From NCBI GenBank assembly GCA_028287505.1, contig JAQBPN010000092.1, positions 1 through 64,000 on the forward strand: a DNA stretch of 64,000 nucleotides, given 5' to 3'. Of the stretch, positions 26,234 to 33,085 are shown piece by piece (the stretch's first letter is position 1; each line of letters begins with the position of its first letter). The DNA comes from Fibrobacterota bacterium (GTDB lineage Bacteria; Fibrobacterota; Fibrobacteria; UBA11236). The notes beneath the pieces were generated by a model that saw only the letters and a program-made list of their open reading frames with translations, ran no database searches and was not told the DNA's origin. The position numbers were made by a program, and so were the translations under genes.

Positions 26234-26281
26234 AATTATACCCGGGTAATATACATTTGTCAATATTACCCGGGTATAATT
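26234..26281 (-). promoter_or_regulatory. Consensus sigma-70 promoter inside a perfect 19-bp operator palindrome
   Basis: On the reverse strand TTGACA (26258-26263) and TATAAT (26235-26240) are separated by exactly 17 bp, a full consensus promoter. Bases 26234-26252 are perfectly complementary to 26263-26281 around a 10-nt loop. Each arm contains TACCCGGGTA, itself a palindrome, so there are two complete operator sites, one overlapping each promoter box. The downstream gene is DUF2239. No TetR-, MarR- or RHH-type repressor gene lies nearby. Confidence 0.85.
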
Positions 26282-26419
26282 ATCAAACAAAGGGCAAGGA
26301 CCCGCCCCGGGGTTTGCGATTGATGTTATGTTTTAAAGGCCGGTATCCGGGAGACTTTGGATTTCCCGGAGCCGGAAAAGCGGTTCCCTGACCGGGCTCC
26401 GCGCAAGGAGATGAGTCCC

Positions 26420-27022
26420 ATGACCAAGTCCTTATGCCTGGCGATCGCCACCGGATTCACGCTTGCGGCCCTTGCGCAAGCGGCGTCCCCCATCAAGGAA
26501 GCGGCGAAACTCAGGATCAAGCCCCTGGAAGGCAAACTTCCCGGCATCGAAGCCCAATACAACCCGAAGGAAATCACCGTCGACAAGCGTCTGGACTGGG
26601 AAAAGTCCAAGGACAGCCGCGACGATGCTCCCAGCCTGGAATTCAAGGCAGCGGAACCCAAGACCATGAGTTTCGAATTGATGTTCGACACCTTCGAGAC
26701 CAAGGAGAATGTGTACGATAAATTCATCGCGGCGCTGGAGGCGATGGCCAAGAGCGATGAAGGCCTCAAGCGTCCGCCCAGGGTCTCAATCATTTGGGGA
26801 AATGCGTTGCCCAGGTTCGAGGGAGTGATCTCATCGCTCAGCGTCAAATACACCCTGTTCCTGCCGAACGGCACTCCCGTGCGGGCCACCGTAAACGTGG
26901 GACTGCAAATGGCCGAAAAAGTCGCCCTGCACACGCCCCATTGCAACAACGACATCATGGATGAGGATGAGACGGGTCCCGATTGCGGCGGCGTCCTTTG
27001 CCTTCCCTGCAACGTTCCATAG
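26420..27022 (+). CDS. Exported contractile-injection-system tube-like protein
   Basis: A 200-residue protein with a signal peptide (MTKSLCLAIATGFTLAALAQAA) followed by a domain resembling the CIS tube/LysM-associated baseplate protein (Afp7/PVC7-like): IEAQYNPKEITVDKRLDWEKS, TMSFELMFDTFETKENVYDKF, RPPRVSIIWGNALPRFEGVISSL, and SVKYTLFLPNGTPVRATVNV. The C-terminus is a cysteine motif (CNN…DEDETGPDCGGVLCLPC) like the DCGG-x-C-x-x-C repeats of exported myxobacterial and Fibrobacterota proteins. ATG at 26420 has AAGGAG 9 bases upstream. No sheath, spike or ATPase gene is near. A signal peptide on this normally cytosolic phage-tail-like part is odd. It is followed 4 bp later by DUF2277. Confidence 0.75.
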   Translation: MTKSLCLAIATGFTLAALAQAASPIKEAAKLRIKPLEGKLPGIEAQYNPKEITVDKRLDWEKSKDSRDDAPSLEFKAAEPKTMSFELMFDTFETKENVYDKFIAALEAMAKSDEGLKRPPRVSIIWGNALPRFEGVISSLSVKYTLFLPNGTPVRATVNVGLQMAEKVALHTPHCNNDIMDEDETGPDCGGVLCLPCNVP

Positions 27023-27026
27023 CCAT

Positions 27027-27332
27027 ATGTGCCGCAACATCAAAACCCTGTTCAACTTCGACCCTCCAGCCACCGAGGGTGAGATCCAGGCCTCGGCCCT
27101 GCAATTCGTCCGCAAGCTCAGCGGCTTCAATATCCCGTCCAAGGCCAACGAGGCCGCGTTCAACCTCGCCGTGGAGCAGGTTGTGGGGGCCGCCACGATC
27201 TTGGTCCGCTCCCTGGTTACCAATGCGCCTGCCCGCAATCGCGAGGTGGAAAAGGCCAAGGCCATGGAGGAGTCCCGGAAACGGTTCGGACCGTCCACCG
27301 TGAAAATCCGGCCTTTGAATCGGGATATATAA
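27027..27332 (+). CDS. DUF2277 family protein
   Basis: A 101-residue protein opening MCRNIKTLFNFDPPAT, the invariant start of DUF2277, and continuing ASALQFVRKLSGFNIPSKANEAAFN. It is a small helical protein of unknown function, probably cytoplasmic. It begins 4 bp after the CIS-tube-like gene with no ribosome site of its own, so it is likely read by coupled translation. An upstream in-frame ATG overlapping the previous gene is unlikely, because family members start at MCRN. Confidence 0.92.
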   Translation: MCRNIKTLFNFDPPATEGEIQASALQFVRKLSGFNIPSKANEAAFNLAVEQVVGAATILVRSLVTNAPARNREVEKAKAMEESRKRFGPSTVKIRPLNRDI

Positions 27333-27360
27333 GGGTGTCTATAACGTTGGTGCCGACCGT

Positions 27361-27924
27361 TCAGAACCCGTAGGCCGAGCGCAGCTGGTCCTGGGTCGGC
27401 ATGGTGTCGTAAACCTCTTCACGCGGACCCCTCCACTTCCCCCCAGCCAACTCTTCCAGACGCACCGGGGTCTTGGAGCCGTTGCTGTTGACGACTTCGA
27501 TGGTGGTCGCCTTGGGTTCCTGGAAGGTTTCCTCCTGCTTTACCGCATCGGACTGTTTCTCGACATAGACCGTATCCGGCTTCTGAACGACAACGTATCC
27601 TTCCGGAGCGGTCCGGTAGTAGATGCCTTCGTAGTAGTAGTACACGGAAGGCCCGTATCGCAGACGTACTGCCGCGGAGGGGACGACGGCTACCGTGACT
27701 CCCAGGGGTGGCGGCATAAGGAAATACGCATGTCTCCTTCTCCCGTAGAAATGGCCATAGTGGTAATAATATGGGTTGCCGCCGCCGCGGACCACGACCC
27801 GCACGTATTCATGGGGGTGATGGACGACGACGACCCTGCGGTGGGAATGCGGGTTGGCGGGGGCCAAGGAGACCACGGCAAGGATTGCCGGGATAACGAG
27901 GGAAACCAATTTCCAGATTTTCAT
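27361..27924 (-). CDS. DUF6515-like exported Tyr-rich protein
   Basis: A 187-residue exported protein with a signal peptide (IPAILAVVSLAPANP) and a His/Tyr/Arg-rich mature part: HRRVVVVHHPHEYVRVVV, YYYHYGHFYGRRRH, then SVYYYYEGIYYRTAPEGYVVV. The last block is the signature of DUF6515 and related periplasmic proteins of unknown function. A charged linker and a short C-terminal domain follow. It is convergent with DUF2277. Confidence 0.75.
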   Translation of the reverse strand: MKIWKLVSLVIPAILAVVSLAPANPHSHRRVVVVHHPHEYVRVVVRGGGNPYYYHYGHFYGRRRHAYFLMPPPLGVTVAVVPSAAVRLRYGPSVYYYYEGIYYRTAPEGYVVVQKPDTVYVEKQSDAVKQEETFQEPKATTIEVVNSNGSKTPVRLEELAGGKWRGPREEVYDTMPTQDQLRSAYGF

Positions 27925-28093
27925 TTTCCGTCTGCTTTCCCTAAGTACGTACCTGATTTAGGTCTGATGGGTATCCCTATAAATTAGATAGTTCCCAACC
28001 TTAAACCGTTCCCGATTAGTGCCTTTGAAAGTCCTTGGAGAGGCCTGGCTCGCGGTTTTGGAGCGCCTCAAGTATATTTCCTGCTGTAAAACC

Positions 28094-28600
28094 ATGGAAA
28101 TAACCGGCGCGTCCTATTTAAACACCCTGGCCACCCTCTCAATCACCTTCGTGGGCTTTTCCGCCTTGCTGATCTTCTTCCGCCAAATCGCCGGCGGGGG
28201 CATGTCGAAATACGACAATTACTTCGTGCTCACCTTCATCCAAACCGGTTTCATCGTCACCATCGGATCCATCATTCCCCAGGTGGTCCATTCCTTCGGG
28301 AACAAGGAAACCCTGGCTTGGCGCATCGCCAGCGGATTGATCGTCATTCCCCTGTTCATCTTCGTGGCTACCCTGCCGGGCCGGAGACGGGCCGTCACGG
28401 GCACTTCCATGCCGGTCGCGATCCGGATTCCCTTGGCGTGCCAGTGGTTGGCGGCCGCGCTTCTTGTATTGAATGTCGCGGGGGCGCCCCTGGAACCGTC
28501 CTTTTCCCTGTATGCAACGGCGCTGGCCATCGTGCTTATCACAGCGATGGTGGCGTTCCTCTTCGCGCTGGGGATCATTTTCAGGGAAACCAAGAATTAG
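28094..28600 (+). CDS. Four- to five-span membrane protein, unknown
   Basis: A 168-residue integral membrane protein starting MEITGASYLNTLATLSITFVGFSALLIFFRQ. Hydrophobic spans lie near residues 13-32, 50-70, 80-97, 115-135 and 140-163. The opening motif, with a polar SITFVGFSAL span, recurs in small uncharacterised membrane proteins of Proteobacteria and Fibrobacterota. ATG at 28094 is preferred over a start at 28019 because the extra residues look non-coding. No function is suggested by neighbours. Confidence 0.65.
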   Translation: MEITGASYLNTLATLSITFVGFSALLIFFRQIAGGGMSKYDNYFVLTFIQTGFIVTIGSIIPQVVHSFGNKETLAWRIASGLIVIPLFIFVATLPGRRRAVTGTSMPVAIRIPLACQWLAAALLVLNVAGAPLEPSFSLYATALAIVLITAMVAFLFALGIIFRETKN

Positions 28601-28744
28601 CCTTCGATCGAAATCCCAAATCCTTTCGAAAACCATTCCGATCTGAATTGGTTTAGTGCCTGTTTTCCATTTTTCAATGCTGGCGGCCATTCAAAATACC
28701 CAAAAGGCCTAAAGAGGACCTAAAGAGGATTCAGGAAGGATGTC

Positions 28745-28778
28745 TTGCGTTAATTATTATTTAATTATATTGTAATTA
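28745..28778 (+). promoter_or_regulatory. brnTA promoter with three TAATTA operators at 11-bp phasing
   Basis: TTGCGT (28745-28750) and TATTGT (28768-28773) are separated by 17 bp. The palindromic hexamer TAATTA occurs at 28751-28756, 28762-28767 and 28773-28778, exactly 11 bp apart, so all copies face the same side of the helix across the promoter. Ribbon-helix-helix antitoxins such as BrnA bind tandem sites of this type and repress their own operon. The predicted start of transcription falls at or just after the first ATG, so brnT may be read from a leaderless message or from ATG 28787. Confidence 0.7.
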
Positions 28779-29062
28779 TGCCGGATATGGTTTTCAAATG
28801 GGATACCAAAAAAAATTCCCATAACCAGGAAAAGCATGGTGTTTCATTTGAAGAAGCCAAGTCCGTATTTTATGATGAAAATGCCAGACTTATCGAGGAT
28901 CCGGACCACTCTGAAATTGAAGACAGGTTTATTCTTCTCGGTTTCAGTTCTGCGGTAAGACTACTTGTGGTCTGCCATTGTTATAGAGAGGACGAATCCA
29001 CCATTAGAATCATTTCAGCACGCAAGGCCACAAAATCCGAGACAAGAAATTACTTGAGGTAA
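28778..29062 (+). CDS. brnT: BrnT-family toxin
   Basis: A 94-residue RelE-like ribonuclease toxin. The family opening FKWDTKKNSHNQEKHGVSFEEAKSVF and the closing IRIISARKATKSETRNY are both clear; in BrnT the basic and aromatic residues of these segments form the RNA-cutting face that stops translation. The length is normal. The antitoxin gene follows after 2 bp. The pair is A+T-rich relative to the chromosome, in keeping with mobility. ATG at 28778 or 28787 could be the start, depending on where the transcript begins. Confidence 0.93.
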   Translation: MPDMVFKWDTKKNSHNQEKHGVSFEEAKSVFYDENARLIEDPDHSEIEDRFILLGFSSAVRLLVVCHCYREDESTIRIISARKATKSETRNYLR

Positions 29063-29064
29063 CT

Positions 29065-29274
29065 ATGAGACAGGAATACGATTTTTCGAAATCAGCAAAA
29101 AATCCTTACGCTAAAAGGCTAAAAAAACAAATTACGATTCGGCTCGATGAGGATTCCATATCCTATTTCAAAACCATGTCCCAAAAGACAGGAATTACTT
29201 ACCAGAATCTTATCAATCTGTATTTAAAGGACTGTGCCGCAACCCATCGCAAGCTGTCTTTCAAATGGCAATGA
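29065..29274 (+). CDS. brnA: BrnA-family antitoxin
   Basis: A 69-residue antitoxin with a C-terminal ribbon-helix-helix: the strand QITIRLDEDSISYFK and helix pair QKTGITYQNLINLYLKDCA. The N-terminal YDFSKSAKNPYAKRLKK is the BrnT-binding segment. It should neutralise BrnT and repress the operon through the TAATTA sites at 28751-28778. It starts 2 bp after the toxin gene, the usual BrnT-BrnA order. Confidence 0.92.
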   Translation: MRQEYDFSKSAKNPYAKRLKKQITIRLDEDSISYFKTMSQKTGITYQNLINLYLKDCAATHRKLSFKWQ

Positions 29275-29330
29275 CGGCTCTTTCTTTCCCTGAATCGGTT
29301 TGAAATACCGCTTTCCTTGGCGCTCTTTCC

Positions 29331-29359
29331 ATCAGGCACCATATAAAATGGTACCTGAT
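29331..29359. repeat. REP-like hairpin, copy 1
   Basis: ATCAGGCACCAT (29331-29342) pairs with 29348-29359 with one mismatch, around loop ATAAA. The core AGGCACCAT…ATGGT(G/A)CCT recurs at 34838-34860 with the same 5-nt spacing. Both lie a short distance after a stop codon. Confidence 0.7.
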
Positions 29360-29431
29360 TCCGGGAGGACTTTCCTTCCAGGCGGACCGTAACCTGGGTG
29401 GGACCGCTCCGCTTAACTAGATTCCCGATCC

Positions 29432-30685
29432 ATGCCCACCCCCACCGTTTCGAAATTAATTCTTCGTCGACTCTGCGCCGGCTTCTTGTTTCCGATTTTG
29501 GCTGCCAGCGTCAGTCAAGCGGATTGGGATCCGTCCGGCGGCCTTGCCTACCCGAATGTCCGCGCCCTTGCCGTGGTCGGCGATAAGGTTTTCGCCGGTA
29601 TGGGAGATAGCGGCGTTTTCCTGTCCACGGACAATCGGAAAACCTGGAAGGCCGTCAATACGGGCCTGCCTAAGGCCGATGTCACGGCCATGGGCCGGAT
29701 CGGGAATGCCATTCTGGTGGGCAACACCTATGGCGGGGTTTACAAAACCGTGAACGATGGCGCAAGCTGGGAGCCGGTCATACCGGGCATGCCTCCGGAT
29801 ATCGACGTCCTCACCATTTCCGTGATCGGCGCGGACATCCTGGTCGCCGCCGCGGGCGGGAATTTCATGTGCTCCCTCTCCGACACGAGCTGGACCCGGG
29901 TGGATGGGGATTTGCCCGGGAATATCGTTGTCCTTAGCTTGGCAGAAAGCGGGGGCAAACTCTTTGCTGGAGCCTATCGAGGGGGGATTTTCCAATCCGC
30001 GAACCGCGGCATCAACTGGACAAAAGCCAATGTGGCCGTGCCGGAAAGCGTGCTGGTCCGGACCCTGGGCGTGAGCGGTGATACCATCCTGGCGGGAACG
30101 GATAAAGGAATCTGGCGGTCGTATGATAACGGCAAGAATTGGCTGGAGGGAAACGACGGCTTGACGAACGGGGATGTCATCAAATTCGAGTTCACGGGCG
30201 GACTGATTTTCGCGGCGACCAATGGAGGCGGCGTTTACCAATCCCGCGACGGCGGCTCCTCCTGGACGGCCTTCAATGCCGGCTTCCCGAGCTCCACTCC
30301 CGTGGTGTACTCCATGGTCGTAAGCGGCGGCGCCATCTATGCGGGTATCCCCGGCTATGGAGTGTACAGCCGGCCCCTCTCGGAAGTGAACTCGGCCATC
30401 CGCCCCCGGTCCATTGCCGGAGCGGCATTCGGGTTCGCGCCGGACTTGGGGCGCATGATCGTTCCGGGATCGGCCATCGGGTTCAGCACCGGACAGCCAG
30501 GGCGGGTAGAGTTCGGCATATATGACGCGGAGGGAAACAGGGTAGCCACCTTGCTCGATTCCGAAATTGCCGCGGGATCCCACCGCGCCCCGTTCACCGG
30601 AGACGGAATGGCCATGGGAACCTATTTCCTCCGGCTCAAGGCCGCCGGAATGAGCCGGATCCGGCGCGTCCTTTTGGCCCGGTAA
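29432..30685 (+). CDS. Exported beta-propeller protein with sorting tail
   Basis: A 417-residue exported protein (signal peptide to about SVSQA). At least six repeats of the BNR/Ycf48 type follow: GDSGVFLSTDNRKTWKAVNTG, GGVYKTVNDGASWEPV, GGIFQSANRGINWTKA, KGIWRSYDNGKNWLEG, GGVYQSRDGGSSWTAF. These Asp-box-like blades form a propeller as in sialidase-like and photosystem-assembly proteins; no catalytic residues are evident. The last 90 residues are a sorting-type beta-sandwich ending GTYFLRLKAAGMSRIRRVLLAR. A surface-attached binding protein is likely. Confidence 0.85.
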   Translation: MPTPTVSKLILRRLCAGFLFPILAASVSQADWDPSGGLAYPNVRALAVVGDKVFAGMGDSGVFLSTDNRKTWKAVNTGLPKADVTAMGRIGNAILVGNTYGGVYKTVNDGASWEPVIPGMPPDIDVLTISVIGADILVAAAGGNFMCSLSDTSWTRVDGDLPGNIVVLSLAESGGKLFAGAYRGGIFQSANRGINWTKANVAVPESVLVRTLGVSGDTILAGTDKGIWRSYDNGKNWLEGNDGLTNGDVIKFEFTGGLIFAATNGGGVYQSRDGGSSWTAFNAGFPSSTPVVYSMVVSGGAIYAGIPGYGVYSRPLSEVNSAIRPRSIAGAAFGFAPDLGRMIVPGSAIGFSTGQPGRVEFGIYDAEGNRVATLLDSEIAAGSHRAPFTGDGMAMGTYFLRLKAAGMSRIRRVLLAR

Positions 30686-30850
30686 ACCCAATAAACCCAG
30701 ATCGAGTAGCAATCACTCCATAAATTCTCCCGGGACGCCCTCCGCGAATCTCCCGTAACGCATACCTTTTCCCCACGGGCGTGGGGCCCTCCTTCCCAAT
30801 CGACTCCTCCTGGAGTCCGAATCCTATTCGTCGGCTTGAAGGAGCAGAAC

Positions 30851-32239
30851 ATGAAGGCGTTATACCTCCTGACCTGTCTTTTTTTCCTGATCGCGTCCAC
30901 GGCCCAGGGCCGCGTGGTCTATCATGGCAAGCAGGTGCGCCAATTGCCCTGGCAGGAATCCGAGATCCGTCCGTTGGCCAAGACCGGCGCCTTGCCCGAC
31001 CATTTTTGGCCGCATCCCGTGGGAGTCAGGCCCATGCTGGCCTTGCTGGTGGACTTCTCGGATGCGCCCGCGGACTTCAGCATGGCCGCGGTGGATTCCC
31101 TGCTGAACGCGCCCGGCTACAAGCGGTTCGGAAACAAAGGTTCCGTGCGGGACTTCTATCTGGACGTGACCGGCGGGAAGCTGGACATCCATTATCTGGT
31201 CAAAGGGTATTACCGCGCCTTGAAGACCAAGACCTACTACGAGACCAAGGGGAACTACGCCGGCGGCGATGAGCTGCTGGACGAGGTGCTTCTGGCGTTC
31301 GACAAAGACGTGGATTATTCCACCTTGGGAACGCCCGGGGAAAGCGCCGCCAATTCCGTGGCGATATTGTATGCGGGAGACGAACATGATGGGGATCTGT
31401 GGGGAACCACCTCGGGATCGGATTTGAAACTGGACGGGAAACGGATCGGACGCGCGTTCTGGGCGGGCCTGGGCAAATCGAGCATGATCCTCTCCACCAA
31501 TTGCCATGAGATGGGCCATATGCTTTTCAATTGGCCCGATCTGTACAATGCGCCCACGGCCACGGGGGGCGTGGGAGCCCATTGCCTCATGTCTTCCTAT
31601 GCGGACGAGTACAATCCGCCACCTCCCGACGAAGCGCTCAGCGCGGACCAGGGTTGGATCCAGGTGAAGGATTTGCAAGCCTCCAGCCAGGGACTGTTCA
31701 CGGCCCCGGCCAATTCCGATACCGTCTACCGCTTCCTCAATCCCCTCCGATCGAACGAAAGCTTTTTCGTGGTCAACCGGAAGAACACAGGGCGCTACTC
31801 GTCCCTGGACGGCAAAGGAATCCTGATTTTCCATTTCGACATGTCCTGGAACGAGAACCAGGATGATGCCAAGGTAGCCGTGCTGCTGGTGGCCGAAAAA
31901 GGCAAGCTGGCGCCCCCGAAGAACTGGGCTGAACCGGCGCATTATTTCTACCGCGAGAACCAGCCCGAGTTTTCCGCGGCCATGCAGCAAACCGGAAATG
32001 CCTGGCACGATGGGACGGCATCGGGCATCCGCCTGTACGATATCGGACCCATAGGCGACAACATGGTCTTCTCCATGGGGAGTATTTCGACCTCCGCGCG
32101 GGGCTTGCCCCTGGCGGCAGCCGCGGGAAGGCGCGCGGCCCGGTCCCCGGCGTATTTCCTGGCGAACGGGACTTTCGTAGGGAACGCCTCGAGTCCCAAA
32201 TCCAGGTCATTCGCGTTGCATTCCGGCATGGATTGGTAG
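30851..32239 (+). CDS. M6-family (immune inhibitor A-like) metalloprotease
   Basis: A 462-residue exported zinc protease. ATG at 30851 follows GGAG and begins a signal peptide (LYLLTCLFFLIASTAQG). The propeptide-like part is short. The active site is STNCHEMGHMLFNWPDLYN: HExxH with the downstream Asn-x-Pro-Asp-Leu-Tyr of family M6. The domain before it (MLALLVDFSDAPADFS, KGSVRDFYLDVTGGKLDI) is also typical. No C-terminal sorting tail is obvious. It would degrade proteins outside the cell. The TIGR02147 gene starts 9 bp after the stop and may be co-transcribed. Confidence 0.9.
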   Translation: MKALYLLTCLFFLIASTAQGRVVYHGKQVRQLPWQESEIRPLAKTGALPDHFWPHPVGVRPMLALLVDFSDAPADFSMAAVDSLLNAPGYKRFGNKGSVRDFYLDVTGGKLDIHYLVKGYYRALKTKTYYETKGNYAGGDELLDEVLLAFDKDVDYSTLGTPGESAANSVAILYAGDEHDGDLWGTTSGSDLKLDGKRIGRAFWAGLGKSSMILSTNCHEMGHMLFNWPDLYNAPTATGGVGAHCLMSSYADEYNPPPPDEALSADQGWIQVKDLQASSQGLFTAPANSDTVYRFLNPLRSNESFFVVNRKNTGRYSSLDGKGILIFHFDMSWNENQDDAKVAVLLVAEKGKLAPPKNWAEPAHYFYRENQPEFSAAMQQTGNAWHDGTASGIRLYDIGPIGDNMVFSMGSISTSARGLPLAAAAGRRAARSPAYFLANGTFVGNASSPKSRSFALHSGMDW

Positions 32240-32248
32240 AATTAGAGC

Positions 32249-33085
32249 ATGCCGAATATTTTCGAGTACAATGATTTCCGCGCGTACCTGCGGGACTATT
32301 ACCTCGAGAACAAGGCGCGCAATTACCGGTTCTCCTACAGCTTCATCGCCCAGAAACTGGGCTTCGAATCGCCCAGTTTTTTCGGCCATCTGATTTCGGG
32401 CCGTTCCAATCTGTCCAGCGCCATGACCGCGCGCTTCGTGTTGTTCCTGAAGCTGAAGCGGCGGGCCGCTGATTTCTTCGAAACCCTGGTGAACTACAAC
32501 CAGGCCAAGGATCCCCTGGAGGAAAAGCGCCACTTCGAAAAGCTGGTGGCGTTCAAAGGCTCCAAGATCCGCCTGATGGGAGCGGATCAATACGAGTTCT
32601 ACGGGAAGTGGTATTATCCCGCCATCCGCGAGCTGCTCTATTTCCATCCGGTCAAAGGGGACTACGATGCGCTGGCGAAGATGCTTTCCCCGCCCATCAA
32701 AGCCTCCGAGGCCCGCCAGGCCGTGCAGTTGCTGCTGCGCCTGGGCCTGGCCCGCAAGGATGCCCAAGGGGCCGTCGTGCGCGCAGATCCCTTGAGCGAC
32801 AGCACCGGCTATCAGGCGGCCGACGCTTCCATCTACGATTTCCAGCAGCAGACCCTGGCGCTGGCCGGCGAGGCAATCCAGCGGTTCCCGCGCGACACGC
32901 GCAGCCTGTCCACCCTCACCTTCAGCCTGTCCCAGAACGGCTTCGATACCATCAACGAGGAGCTGAAAGGCTTCCGCCGCCGCCTGCTCAAGATCGCCGA
33001 GGAGGACAAAGCGGAAGACACGGTCTACCAGGTGAACTTCCAGGTATTTCCCCTGACCAGGCCCGCCGGGGGGAAGCCCGCATGA
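32249..33085 (+). CDS. TIGR02147 family protein (Fibrobacter-type regulator-like)
   Basis: A 278-residue cytoplasmic protein: IFEYNDFRAYLRDYYLENKARN at the start, an N-terminal helix-turn-helix-like segment FSYSFIAQKLGFESPSFFGHLISGRSNLS, then DUF4423 (YGKWYYPAIRELLYF; AVQLLLRLGLARKDAQG). The family is greatly expanded in Fibrobacter and is thought, without proof, to act in gene control. Its stop codon overlaps the ATG of a lipoprotein gene (ATGA at 33082-33085), so the two are translated together; pairing with a downstream surface lipoprotein is frequent in this phylum. Confidence 0.92.
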   Translation: MPNIFEYNDFRAYLRDYYLENKARNYRFSYSFIAQKLGFESPSFFGHLISGRSNLSSAMTARFVLFLKLKRRAADFFETLVNYNQAKDPLEEKRHFEKLVAFKGSKIRLMGADQYEFYGKWYYPAIRELLYFHPVKGDYDALAKMLSPPIKASEARQAVQLLLRLGLARKDAQGAVVRADPLSDSTGYQAADASIYDFQQQTLALAGEAIQRFPRDTRSLSTLTFSLSQNGFDTINEELKGFRRRLLKIAEEDKAEDTVYQVNFQVFPLTRPAGGKPA

